Positions 1 to 7,499 of a stretch of 22,724 nucleotides of DNA are shown piece after piece. A program made the position numbers and the translations under genes. The notes under the pieces were generated by a model that saw only the letters and a list, made by a program, of their open reading frames with translations, was not told the origin of the DNA and did not search any database. Every line of letters starts with the position of its first letter. Position 1 is the first letter of the stretch. Source of the DNA: UMGS1370 sp963557065 (GTDB lineage Bacteria; Bacillota; Clostridia; Lachnospirales; Lachnospiraceae); assembly GCA_963557065.1 (NCBI GenBank), contig CAUWCT010000059.1:1-22724 (forward strand). Direction: 5' to 3'.

Positions 1-27
1 TTGTTTGCTATGCAATTTTATTTTTCT

Positions 28-228
28 CTAACCACTACCTCTTTGTTTCAAACTTTCCACCTCATCCCCATCCATTACCGTATTTTTCTGATCCACTCTT
101 CCTGCTGCACGAATTACTCCGGCATGGTATAGAAGCTGCTCTGAAAATGTAGTTTTTCCTCCGTCTACATGGGCTAAAACACCCATGGAAACATGTTTTT
201 TTATTTTTTTAGGCTCCTGAACACCCAT
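28..228 (-). pseudogene. Truncated TetM/EF-G-like translation factor GTPase (N-terminal remnant)
   Basis: The encoded fragment of about 66 residues has the N-terminal G domain of the ribosomal-protection/EF-G family. It shows a P-loop AHVDGGKTT (family consensus AHVDAGKTT), then SEQLLYHAGVIRAAGRVD, and ends in an ERQRG-like switch I approach (ESLKQRG) that runs into SG and a TAG stop. Family members are about 640 residues or longer, so more than 90% is missing. The in-frame sequence past the stop does not resume the family pattern up to the window edge. I chose the ATG at 228 because GGAGGAAA lies about 10 nt upstream; an upstream in-frame ATG at 255 has no such site. The P-loop Ala-to-Gly change also departs from the consensus. 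It resembles chromosomal TetM-like factors as much as true resistance proteins, and the fragment cannot protect ribosomes. A distal part could lie beyond the left edge. Confidence 0.7.
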
Positions 229-263
229 AAAAAATGATTTCCTCCATAATTGCATAATACGAA

Positions 264-292
264 ATTATACCACAGAAGGGGAAGTTGGTCGA
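264..292 (-). promoter_or_regulatory. Extended -10 promoter of the TetM-like remnant
   Basis: Read on the minus strand, TATAAT (264-269) is preceded by TG with one intervening base (extended -10). TCGACC, a 4/6 match to the -35 consensus, lies exactly 17 bp upstream at 287-292. It lies about 35 nt upstream of the start codon at 228. The promoter therefore seems to have survived the loss of the gene. Confidence 0.55.
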
Positions 293-506
293 GATAGTGT
301 TGGGTTTTCATTCCGCTGATGCCGATTGCTGTTGAAAAGGTAGGCCCACGCGAAAAGACTCAAGACTCCCCCTATGATAAAATTCTGGCATTTTGCAGCG
401 AACCGCATTCCAAAAAAGAAATCATGCATACCACCTGAAAAACAGCATATATACACAAGTTCTCATCCATGTTATTCTATTTTACAGATAAACAACGAGA
501 AGGGAA
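293..506. other. Intergenic region between GTPase remnant and sulfatase gene
   Basis: Together with the promoter to its left this is a 250-bp gap without a supported gene. The + strand should carry the sulfatase promoter. The best match I can find (TATACA near 450, 17 bp, TATTCT near 474) is weak in both hexamers, so I do not call it. The short open frames here lack ribosome binding sites and family resemblance. I see no strong hairpin or repeat. Confidence 0.4.
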
Positions 507-1997
507 ATGAGCGAACCAATGAAAAGACCGAATATTGTATTTATTTTAACGGATGATCAAGGTTACTGGTCTCTGGGCTGTTACGGCAACAAAGAAATCA
601 AGACTCCCAACTTAGACAGACTGGCGAAAAGCGGTATGCGCTTTGACAATTTTTACTGTGCGTCTCCTGTCTGCTCTCCTGCCAGAGCTTCCATCTTTAC
701 GGGACACATTCCATCCAGACACGGCGTCAGAGACTGGATTCACTCCGGCCATGTTGATGAATCTCAGTTAGATGAAGAATTACTAAAACAGATTTACAAT
801 CCAGATTCTCCAAAAGAATATCAGCAGGCCAAAGGCCAATTAAAGGGAGACGCTGCGATTGATTATATTGCAGGAGAAACCTGCTATACGGATTTACTGG
901 CAGAAGCCGGTTATACTTGCGGCCTTTCCGGAAAATGGCACTTGGGGGACAGCGGACATCCTCGGGCAGGTTTTTCTTACTGGAAAACCATTGCCATGGG
1001 CGGTGATAATTATTTTTATCCCACTGTTTTGCAGGATGGACGGTTCCGTATGATGCTCAATACATATTTGACTGATTACATTACTGATAATGCTCTGGAA
1101 TTTATGGACAGCTGCAAAGACTCTGACCATCCATTTTACCTCAGCGTTCACTACACTGCCCCTCATTCTCCATGGAATAAGGATCAGCACCCAGAACGTA
1201 TTTACCAGCAGTATGAAAATTGTCCTTTTGAAAGCGTTCCCAATCTTCCTGCCCATCCATGGAGTATTTACCACAGAAAATCCATGGCTGAGTTTGCAGA
1301 ATTTCGCCGCACCTGCTTAAAGGGTTATTATGCTGCTGTAACTGCAATGGATGAAAATGTAGGCAGACTGCTGGATTACCTGGAAGATCATAATCTATTA
1401 GAAGATACCATTATTTTCTTTACCGGTGATAATGGCATGAACATGGGACACCATGGCATTATCGGAAAAGGAAATGGCACTTATCCGTTAAACATGTATG
1501 AAACCTCTGTCAGAGTTCCTGCTCTGGTAAGCTGGAAAGGCAAAATTGCTCCAGAGAGTACTTCTGACGCTTTATTAAGTCACTATGACATTTTCCCCAC
1601 TCTGGCAGATCTTCTGGACTTACCTGCTCCAGATGACTCCCTTCCAGGCAAAAGTTTTGCCGCAGTACTGCGGGGCCAGCCCCTCAATCAGGACTCCAGC
1701 GTAGTAATCTATGATGAATATGGTGCTACCCGCATGATTCGAAGCCGCCAGTGGAAATATATCCGCCGTTATCCAGACGGCCCTAACGAACTGTATCACC
1801 TTCTGACCGATCCAGATGAACTGCGTAATCTGGCGGACGCTCCTTACGCCCAGCCTGTCTGCGAACAGCTGGAAGCCCAGATGGAAGAGTGGTTTTCACG
1901 TTACAGCTGTCCGGAAAAAGACGGAAAGAATGCGCCTGTTACCGGACTGGGTCAAACTGGACTTAACAGCTTCGCTCCGTTCACTCCTTATGACTAA
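507..1997 (+). CDS. Cytoplasmic sulfatase, formylglycine (Cys) type, sulfatase family S1
   Basis: This 496-residue protein has the sulfatase fold markers. NIVFILTDDQG near residues 9-19 holds the paired metal-binding Asp16/Asp17. The signature C56-S-P-A-R60 is where the Cys would be converted to formylglycine. GKWHLG holds Lys143 and His145, His220 follows, and GDNG holds Asp308/Asn309 with Lys321 downstream. Family knowledge: such enzymes hydrolyse sulfate esters and need a maturase (anSME or FGE), not encoded here. No signal peptide is visible, so it should act in the cytoplasm on imported sulfated sugars. It converges on the PL8 lyase gene, which suggests a glycosaminoglycan-derived substrate; the exact sulfate position cannot be read. 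The start is uncertain: at ATG 507 the AGGG is only about 2 nt away, and at in-frame ATG 519 it is about 14 nt away. The end carries its own terminator. Confidence 0.9.
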   Translation: MSEPMKRPNIVFILTDDQGYWSLGCYGNKEIKTPNLDRLAKSGMRFDNFYCASPVCSPARASIFTGHIPSRHGVRDWIHSGHVDESQLDEELLKQIYNPDSPKEYQQAKGQLKGDAAIDYIAGETCYTDLLAEAGYTCGLSGKWHLGDSGHPRAGFSYWKTIAMGGDNYFYPTVLQDGRFRMMLNTYLTDYITDNALEFMDSCKDSDHPFYLSVHYTAPHSPWNKDQHPERIYQQYENCPFESVPNLPAHPWSIYHRKSMAEFAEFRRTCLKGYYAAVTAMDENVGRLLDYLEDHNLLEDTIIFFTGDNGMNMGHHGIIGKGNGTYPLNMYETSVRVPALVSWKGKIAPESTSDALLSHYDIFPTLADLLDLPAPDDSLPGKSFAAVLRGQPLNQDSSVVIYDEYGATRMIRSRQWKYIRRYPDGPNELYHLLTDPDELRNLADAPYAQPVCEQLEAQMEEWFSRYSCPEKDGKNAPVTGLGQTGLNSFAPFTPYD

Positions 1998-2014
1998 AAT
2001 ACAATTCCTCTTTA

Positions 2015-2063
2015 ATCCAGAAGGATTCCCAAAGCAAACGGATTGGATTCCTTCTGGATTTTT
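2015..2063 (+). terminator. Intrinsic terminator of the sulfatase gene
   Basis: ATCCAGAAGG (2015-2024) pairs with CCTTCTGGAT (2050-2059), and the stem extends across one mismatch. The right arm is followed directly by TTTT on the + strand. It lies 18 nt after the sulfatase stop. Reading the other way there is no U tract, so it should work mainly for the sulfatase. Confidence 0.75.
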
Positions 2064-2076
2064 CCATATATAGGGC

Positions 2077-2122
2077 GAGGGCATCGCTCAATCATCTAAT
2101 TTGATGATTTTGCGACGCCCTC
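2077..2122. repeat. Long interrupted palindrome between convergent genes
   Basis: Three nested perfect arm pairs form one hairpin: GAGGGC (2077-2082) with GCCCTC (2117-2122), CGC (2085-2087) with GCG (2112-2114), and AATCATC (2090-2096) with GATGATT (2103-2109), around a 6-nt loop. The two internal loops are symmetric (2 x 2 nt). Neither side has a U tract, so it is not a standard terminator. It sits 28 bp beyond the PL8 stop and could protect that mRNA 3' end or be a dispersed intergenic palindrome. Confidence 0.6.
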
Positions 2123-2149
2123 CGTTTCAATAGTACCATTCAGCAAGCC

Positions 2150-5100
2150 TTACTTCCGAACCAGCCTGCACTCTACTGTTAAACCGTCCTGTCCCCAAAA
2201 AGATACGATTGTCTGGGTTTCTTTTGACTCCAGTTTGACTTTTTCTTCATCAGATGGACTTATCTGGCCAACTTCCCAATGTCCGTCTAATGTTATCTGC
2301 GTCCACTTGCCAATGCTCTCACTTTTCAGCCATTTACGGGAGTACAGACTGACTTCTTTTTGTGTTCCGTCCGGATTCTTCTGATCTTCTTCCTGACCTT
2401 CATAGAAACGCAGATCCGGATCGCAGAAGCTGAGATCCATTTCTGTACCTTGGGATTTCACCATCAGCAGACACTCTCTGTCCGCACCCAGCACCCACTC
2501 TGCTCCAATACCGTTTCCTATTCTGTCTTTACCAGAAAGTTCTTTCACAGTTCCAGAATCAAAGAATACAAGGCTGCAAATTCCACTTTCTTTATCTCGT
2601 ACTGCATGAAGGCCATCTTTCTGACAAAGCACATTATACGGAAGTTCTTCTGGTTCTTCCTGTTTCGGCTGAACCCGTATCATATACTCATAAGAAGCCA
2701 TTTGGGGCGCTTTCCCATGATTAATCCACAGCTTATCAAATTCACCAAACGTCACCTCTTCTGTATCCTGTGCTCTTGACTCCTGTTTTCCACAAGTTTC
2801 TTCCAAAATCATTCCAGCCGGAATACGGTAACGATTGCCGCTTGGATCAGAAAGAATCTTCTCTTCTTTTAATACTGATCCAATCTCGGTTTCCGTAAGG
2901 TTTCCACGCCACTCTGGATAATCGCCCAGATAATTCTGATACAGCGTAGTAATCGTATCATAATTTTTGCGTCCATCTTCAATTCCGCTTCCCAGACAGA
3001 TGATTCTGTCATCAAAGAAAAACCAACTCTTTCTGGCTCGCAGCGTACCGTCATATTTGGCATGTCCATGCAGCTTCATTGCATATGTTCCCTGACGATT
3101 ATGGTAAGAAACACCTCCTGCAAAGGTTTCATCCGACAAGAGCATTTCTTCAAATCCGGCAGTTGCATCCACTACGCAGACATTCTGGCGAAGTTCATCC
3201 ACAGGCAACATCACCGTGGTTGTCCCTGGAAAACAGTTCCAGTCCCAGCCTTCCTGCCAATAACCGCTGGCTCTGTTATTGACCGGAGCCCCACTTCCCA
3301 ATATCTGCAGATTACCATAAGTAATATAGCGTCCATAACGGTTATTTCTGGCATAGGTTTCATTTCCCCACAGATACCGGCTGTGTCCCCTGACTCCGGC
3401 CATCCAGTTTTCCCTTCTCTGGATTCCTGCACAGGCATAGTTCATGGAAAAATATCCTTCTGGCGCCTGTTCTGCAGTATATCCCAATTTCTTCAGCGCA
3501 TCTGCCTGAGAATAAGGCACATACTCTGACAGTCGAAGCAATGCGCCTGCCATCTCTTTATCAATCTCTGGTTCAAAATCATGTACGCTGCCACCAGGTT
3601 CCCCAGCCAATGCCATATAATAAAACGGCTCCAGGCTGGAAATCTGGCTCATCTCTCCTACTCCTTTAGGATGTCTGGAGGACATGCTGATCATCCAGTT
3701 GTAATGGTTGCAGTAAATTCTCATGTAAAGAAGGCTGTTTCTCATTGTCCGGTGAGCTTCTTCTCCCAGTTTAAAATCTGTTCCGCTAAGAGCATAAACT
3801 ACCGGCGCTGCCCCCTGAAATCCTCCCATTGCATATGCCGGATAGTGATTTGCGTGATGAAATGCGCTTCCGTCAATTTTAAACGGCCCAGCCAGTCCAG
3901 GTGCCGGCCTTAGGCTGGTGCTCAGCCATCTGCTCATCGCTTTCAGGCAGCCCCCCTGATCCTCTGGAGCTTCCATCAGGAGAATTGAGTACAAAATCCC
4001 CTGTAATAAGGTATTTAATGTATCTACACTTTCCCCTTGAAGTTCTTCAGGATTTCGGAATACCCTTCCTCTTCCGGAAAACCAGCCAATCATATTGGAC
4101 GCCTGTTCTAACAGTCCAGCCTCTTTTAACGGTTTTCTCATTAAAAAAACGGACGGATATAACGCCCTCATAGGGTACCCCAGATGGTGTGTTGTTCCCA
4201 GGGAACTTCCCTCGACCCAGCCCTGTTCCCATAAATGCTGAAGCAAATGGCAATAGCAGTCTGCCAATTTCTTTTTCTGTTCCTGAGTTCCCTCATGCCA
4301 AGCATATGCTGTATCCAATAACAGGAAACAACATTCTTTAATCTCTATGGAACCGGTCAAAAACCTTAATTCCTCAGCCTGTGCTTTTGGATAAGCCGCC
4401 TTTTGGCATGCGGCATCAATGGTAACGCCTCCCCAGTTTCCATCCTCCATTTGGTAAAGCTGGAATCGGTCATATTTTTCACACAGTTCCCGACATTCAT
4501 CCTCTGATACCAGAAGTTTTCCCTTTTCCGGCCAATTGCTATGAGTAAGAATGAACTGCTCCATACGTTCCCCGATTAACTTAACCTGCTGTTTAATCCG
4601 GCATTGCAGGGCCTCATCCCTTACCGTTTTTCCACGTTCTTTCCGGTCTGCCGCCAACGCTTCCTCTTCTAATCTGTGGAAACGAAGCAAAGAAGTCCAG
4701 TGTGCATTTACTGCGGTATCTACAGAAAGATTTACAAAAGGAACCTGTAAATCCGGCACTGGATGTCTGGGATCAATGGGAACTGCTGTAATGAGCTGAT
4801 CAATCCAGATCCTGTCTGCCTCTTTTCCCTTACGAATAAAGCGGATTTCATCCATGCCTTCTACAGGGTTTCCTGTCATATCCTCATAAGGCACCCAGCA
4901 CGTTCTCCATCCGGTAAATGCCTGTCCAAACAGAAAACTGCAGCACCTTTGTCCCTGTTTGTAAAATTCAACAGCAAGAGGATATTCTTCTGGTTTTTCC
5001 CTGTAAAGCCATACCACAAAGTTGTCTCTGTCCTGATTTAATCCGCCAGGCTGAAAAGGATGATATCCTACCTCTCCTTTCAAAGAAAGAACGGCATCTC

Positions 5101-5218
5101 CCTCCATTTCCCATAAAAGTCCGTATTCTCCGTCTTTTTTATGGGTTTTGCTAATATTGACATTGGACTTTTCTGCAGTAATCCCCTGTGGGATTCCTGT
5201 TTCAAATGAGTATATCAT
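2150..5218 (-). CDS. Chondroitin sulfate ABC lyase-like polysaccharide lyase, family PL8
   Basis: The 1022-residue product matches Proteus chondroitinase ABC (about 1021 residues) in layout: an N-terminal carbohydrate-binding-like beta domain (about 1-155), a helical (alpha/alpha) toroid domain (about 160-545) and C-terminal beta domains. Numbered from the ATG at 5218, the catalytic set of that enzyme (His501, Tyr508, Arg560, Glu653) aligns with His455 and Tyr462 in HHANHYPAY, Arg515 in SSRHP and Glu620 in NETYARNNRYGRY. The motif EGWDWN is also kept. Such lyases cleave chondroitin/dermatan sulfate or hyaluronan by beta-elimination. No signal peptide is seen, so cytoplasmic action on imported oligosaccharides is inferred. 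ATG 5218 is chosen over one at 5251 because AGGAAAGGG lies about 8 nt upstream. It overlaps the AraC gene by 17 nt, implying translational coupling. It could prefer hyaluronan; substrate is not readable. Confidence 0.88.
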   Translation of the reverse strand: MIYSFETGIPQGITAEKSNVNISKTHKKDGEYGLLWEMEGDAVLSLKGEVGYHPFQPGGLNQDRDNFVVWLYREKPEEYPLAVEFYKQGQRCCSFLFGQAFTGWRTCWVPYEDMTGNPVEGMDEIRFIRKGKEADRIWIDQLITAVPIDPRHPVPDLQVPFVNLSVDTAVNAHWTSLLRFHRLEEEALAADRKERGKTVRDEALQCRIKQQVKLIGERMEQFILTHSNWPEKGKLLVSEDECRELCEKYDRFQLYQMEDGNWGGVTIDAACQKAAYPKAQAEELRFLTGSIEIKECCFLLLDTAYAWHEGTQEQKKKLADCYCHLLQHLWEQGWVEGSSLGTTHHLGYPMRALYPSVFLMRKPLKEAGLLEQASNMIGWFSGRGRVFRNPEELQGESVDTLNTLLQGILYSILLMEAPEDQGGCLKAMSRWLSTSLRPAPGLAGPFKIDGSAFHHANHYPAYAMGGFQGAAPVVYALSGTDFKLGEEAHRTMRNSLLYMRIYCNHYNWMISMSSRHPKGVGEMSQISSLEPFYYMALAGEPGGSVHDFEPEIDKEMAGALLRLSEYVPYSQADALKKLGYTAEQAPEGYFSMNYACAGIQRRENWMAGVRGHSRYLWGNETYARNNRYGRYITYGNLQILGSGAPVNNRASGYWQEGWDWNCFPGTTTVMLPVDELRQNVCVVDATAGFEEMLLSDETFAGGVSYHNRQGTYAMKLHGHAKYDGTLRARKSWFFFDDRIICLGSGIEDGRKNYDTITTLYQNYLGDYPEWRGNLTETEIGSVLKEEKILSDPSGNRYRIPAGMILEETCGKQESRAQDTEEVTFGEFDKLWINHGKAPQMASYEYMIRVQPKQEEPEELPYNVLCQKDGLHAVRDKESGICSLVFFDSGTVKELSGKDRIGNGIGAEWVLGADRECLLMVKSQGTEMDLSFCDPDLRFYEGQEEDQKNPDGTQKEVSLYSRKWLKSESIGKWTQITLDGHWEVGQISPSDEEKVKLESKETQTIVSFWGQDGLTVECRLVRK

Positions 5219-7439
5219 GTTCCTGTCCCTTTCCTTTATGCTCCTTGACATATTGTCCAGGGGTTAATCCATAAATTGACTTAAATTTTCGGATAAAGCT
5301 GGACGTATTCAAATACCCTACCTTTAAAACCGTATCTCCAATCGTACAGTTTTCTTCTAACATCAAACGAATCGCCTCCCGCATCCTGCAATGGGTTACG
5401 TAATCACTTAATGTTTCGCCATACTGGTTTTTGAAGAACGAGCTCAATGCCGGAAGCGACATATTTAAATCTGCCGCCATAGTCTGAATCGCAAAATTCT
5501 GCTGATAAATCTGTTCATCCAGATATTCTTTTATCTGCCTCAGCAGCTTGGAATCTTCTTCTGATTTTTCGTTTCGGATAAACTGGCAGATATTCATGCT
5601 GATGTTGGAAACCGCCTCTACCAGTTCGTCTACTGTTTCAAAATCCGCCAATATCGTAGCATAAGAAAATCTGGCTCGTTTTTGTTGCGGAAGTTCTCTG
5701 TTAATTTGAACAATAATGGAAGAAATATTGTCAATTAACTGATAGCACAATCCCTTTACATAGTACAATGGAAGCTGCAGGGACTTCATATATTCAATAA
5801 TTTCGCTCAAGCTTTGCTGGATTTTATCTGCATCTCCATTCTTAATCTGATAGTTAAGCTGGTCAAATAATTTCTGCGGATAAACCATACCAATTTCCCC
5901 ATTTAAAACCATCATCGTACTGTCTATCACGCAGCGGTACCCTTTAATAAAACGGTAATCCGCAGCCATCATTGCCTCCATATAGCACCTTGGAATGCTT
6001 TCATATCCTTCCTGAATGCTGCTGATTGCAATCATAACGTCCGTTTCCAGCAGGGTACATAATTCCTGATGGATTTCCATAACCTTTCTGTTTAAATTCA
6101 TCTGCCCCTCTGAGTCCACACATCCCCCCATGTAAGCAAATTTTCCCTGCTCTCTTTCTTCCCTGATATAACCAGATAATTTCTTGCTAAGTATCTGCTC
6201 CATCTTCTCTGCGCTTACCTTATGGGCTTCCTCCGGCCTTACAGTCAGTACCAATACAAAAAAACGCTTACTGTTTAAGCCTGGCATATTCAGTTCTGTC
6301 AGTTGGCGTAAAAAGCTTTCCTCATCCGCCACTTTTCCTTTTAACAGCAAATGCAGAAACTGGCTTCGGGAAGCTCCAAGAGAGCAGATTCGGAGCTCCT
6401 CGTTTTCATTTGCCAAATGTTCCACAGCAGCCTTAATACCTTCCATGCCTTCCTTCTTCTCACGGCCGGACTTTTGAAGAAATTTGCTGATACTTCTAAT
6501 CGGACTGTAATTGGCTTTCATGTTCAGCCAAATCAACACTGCACCTACCAATACAATTGCAGTTTCCACCAGCAAAAACGTCTTCTGAACGTGTCTCAAG
6601 CTTCGGTTTACTTCTTCTATTGGCGTTGCTTTTACATAATCCCATCCTGTAACTTCGGATTTTACTGCGGAAATCAAATGGTCATGGCAAATCACAGGAT
6701 TTTCATATTCTATCAGTATCTGGCTCCAGTCAATCTGATCCCACATATCCCTGGGGAAATTCCCAGGATAGCTTGCCAGAATCGTTCTTCGGTCCTGATC
6801 CTTGATGAAAAACGCTGCGTTCCGGTTTTCCGGAAACATTTTCTCCGCATGAAGCATAAACATCAGTATGCCTTTTCCCCCTCTGTTTTCCACTGGATAC
6901 ATTACTGTAATTAATTTTGCCCCTTCTCCTTCAACCTCCAGATATTCCTCCGGCCTTACAGTTCTCTTTTTTATGTTTTTGACCATACTCAGGAAGTCCT
7001 GGATATTCCAGTCCTTGTAATAGTATTCCCCTGAGAAAAAGCGTTCTATCTGATACGAGCTGTGAGATGTATAAATATAAGAATCCCCATGGGAATAATA
7101 AGCAATATCTGCAATTACTGCGTTTGACAACGTATATGTTTTTAATGTTCTTATCAGTTCTTTGGACAACAATACATTTTCCAGATTCTGGGGAATGTCC
7201 ATGGCAGACAAGTCTATCAAGCTGTCTCTAATGGCCTCCAGCCGTATCATAACATTATCCATTCCCACTTCAAACTGGCACAAAGACTGTACATCTTCCT
7301 TGACTGCCTGATCCTTTACAATGTTCATCAGAGTTCGGCTAATGTACATGGTAAAAATCACTATCGGTATCATTAAAATGACAAGATAAGATGTGAGATA
7401 CTTAAAAAACAGTTTATTTCGCAGATATAGTCCCCTCAT
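5202..7439 (-). CDS. Membrane-anchored AraC-family transcriptional regulator (YesS/YtdP-like)
   Basis: A 745-residue one-component sensor. A first membrane helix lies at about residues 13-33, followed by an extracytoplasmic region of about 250 residues, a second helix at about 287-306, a linker and a cytoplasmic middle region, and a C-terminal AraC DNA-binding domain at about 632-735. That domain has two helix-turn-helix units, including IQTMAADLNMSLPALSSFF and the closing GLTPGQYVKEH. The ATG at 7439 is preceded by AGGGAG about 5 nt away; a longer frame begins with TTG at 7454 inside the hairpin and is less likely. Family knowledge: such regulators sense an extracellular sugar or binding-protein state and activate the adjacent transporter operon. 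Its place between the binding-protein and lyase genes suggests it controls this glycosaminoglycan locus. It overlaps the lyase start by 17 nt. Confidence 0.88.
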   Translation of the reverse strand: MRGLYLRNKLFFKYLTSYLVILMIPIVIFTMYISRTLMNIVKDQAVKEDVQSLCQFEVGMDNVMIRLEAIRDSLIDLSAMDIPQNLENVLLSKELIRTLKTYTLSNAVIADIAYYSHGDSYIYTSHSSYQIERFFSGEYYYKDWNIQDFLSMVKNIKKRTVRPEEYLEVEGEGAKLITVMYPVENRGGKGILMFMLHAEKMFPENRNAAFFIKDQDRRTILASYPGNFPRDMWDQIDWSQILIEYENPVICHDHLISAVKSEVTGWDYVKATPIEEVNRSLRHVQKTFLLVETAIVLVGAVLIWLNMKANYSPIRSISKFLQKSGREKKEGMEGIKAAVEHLANENEELRICSLGASRSQFLHLLLKGKVADEESFLRQLTELNMPGLNSKRFFVLVLTVRPEEAHKVSAEKMEQILSKKLSGYIREEREQGKFAYMGGCVDSEGQMNLNRKVMEIHQELCTLLETDVMIAISSIQEGYESIPRCYMEAMMAADYRFIKGYRCVIDSTMMVLNGEIGMVYPQKLFDQLNYQIKNGDADKIQQSLSEIIEYMKSLQLPLYYVKGLCYQLIDNISSIIVQINRELPQQKRARFSYATILADFETVDELVEAVSNISMNICQFIRNEKSEEDSKLLRQIKEYLDEQIYQQNFAIQTMAADLNMSLPALSSFFKNQYGETLSDYVTHCRMREAIRLMLEENCTIGDTVLKVGYLNTSSFIRKFKSIYGLTPGQYVKEHKGKGQEHDILI

Positions 7440-7450
7440 TCTCTCTCCCT

Positions 7451-7481
7451 GCAAGGGCTGCAGAAACTCTGCAGCCCTTGC
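7451..7481 (-). promoter_or_regulatory. Strong intercistronic hairpin between binding-protein and regulator genes
   Basis: GCAAGGGCTGCAG (7451-7463) and CTGCAGCCCTTGC (7469-7481) are perfect 13-bp arms around a 5-nt loop. On the minus-strand transcript it begins 18 nt after the binding-protein stop and its 3' arm abuts the AGGGAG ribosome binding site of the araC-type gene. There is no U tract, so mRNA stabilisation or damping of downstream expression is more likely than full termination. Confidence 0.7.
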
Positions 7482-7499
7482 CGTTTCTCTTTTGCTCTC

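Noticed and set aside
28..255. Tetracycline resistance gene
   Set aside because: Only the first 66 codons of a TetM/EF-G-like GTPase are present and the fragment matches generic chromosomal family members as well, so no resistance can be claimed.
2360..2779. Long antisense open frames inside the PL8 lyase gene (also 3062-3529 and 3581-3913)
   Set aside because: They are shadows of a well-supported coding frame, rich in Cys/His/Ile/Ser of low-complexity character, with no start signals.
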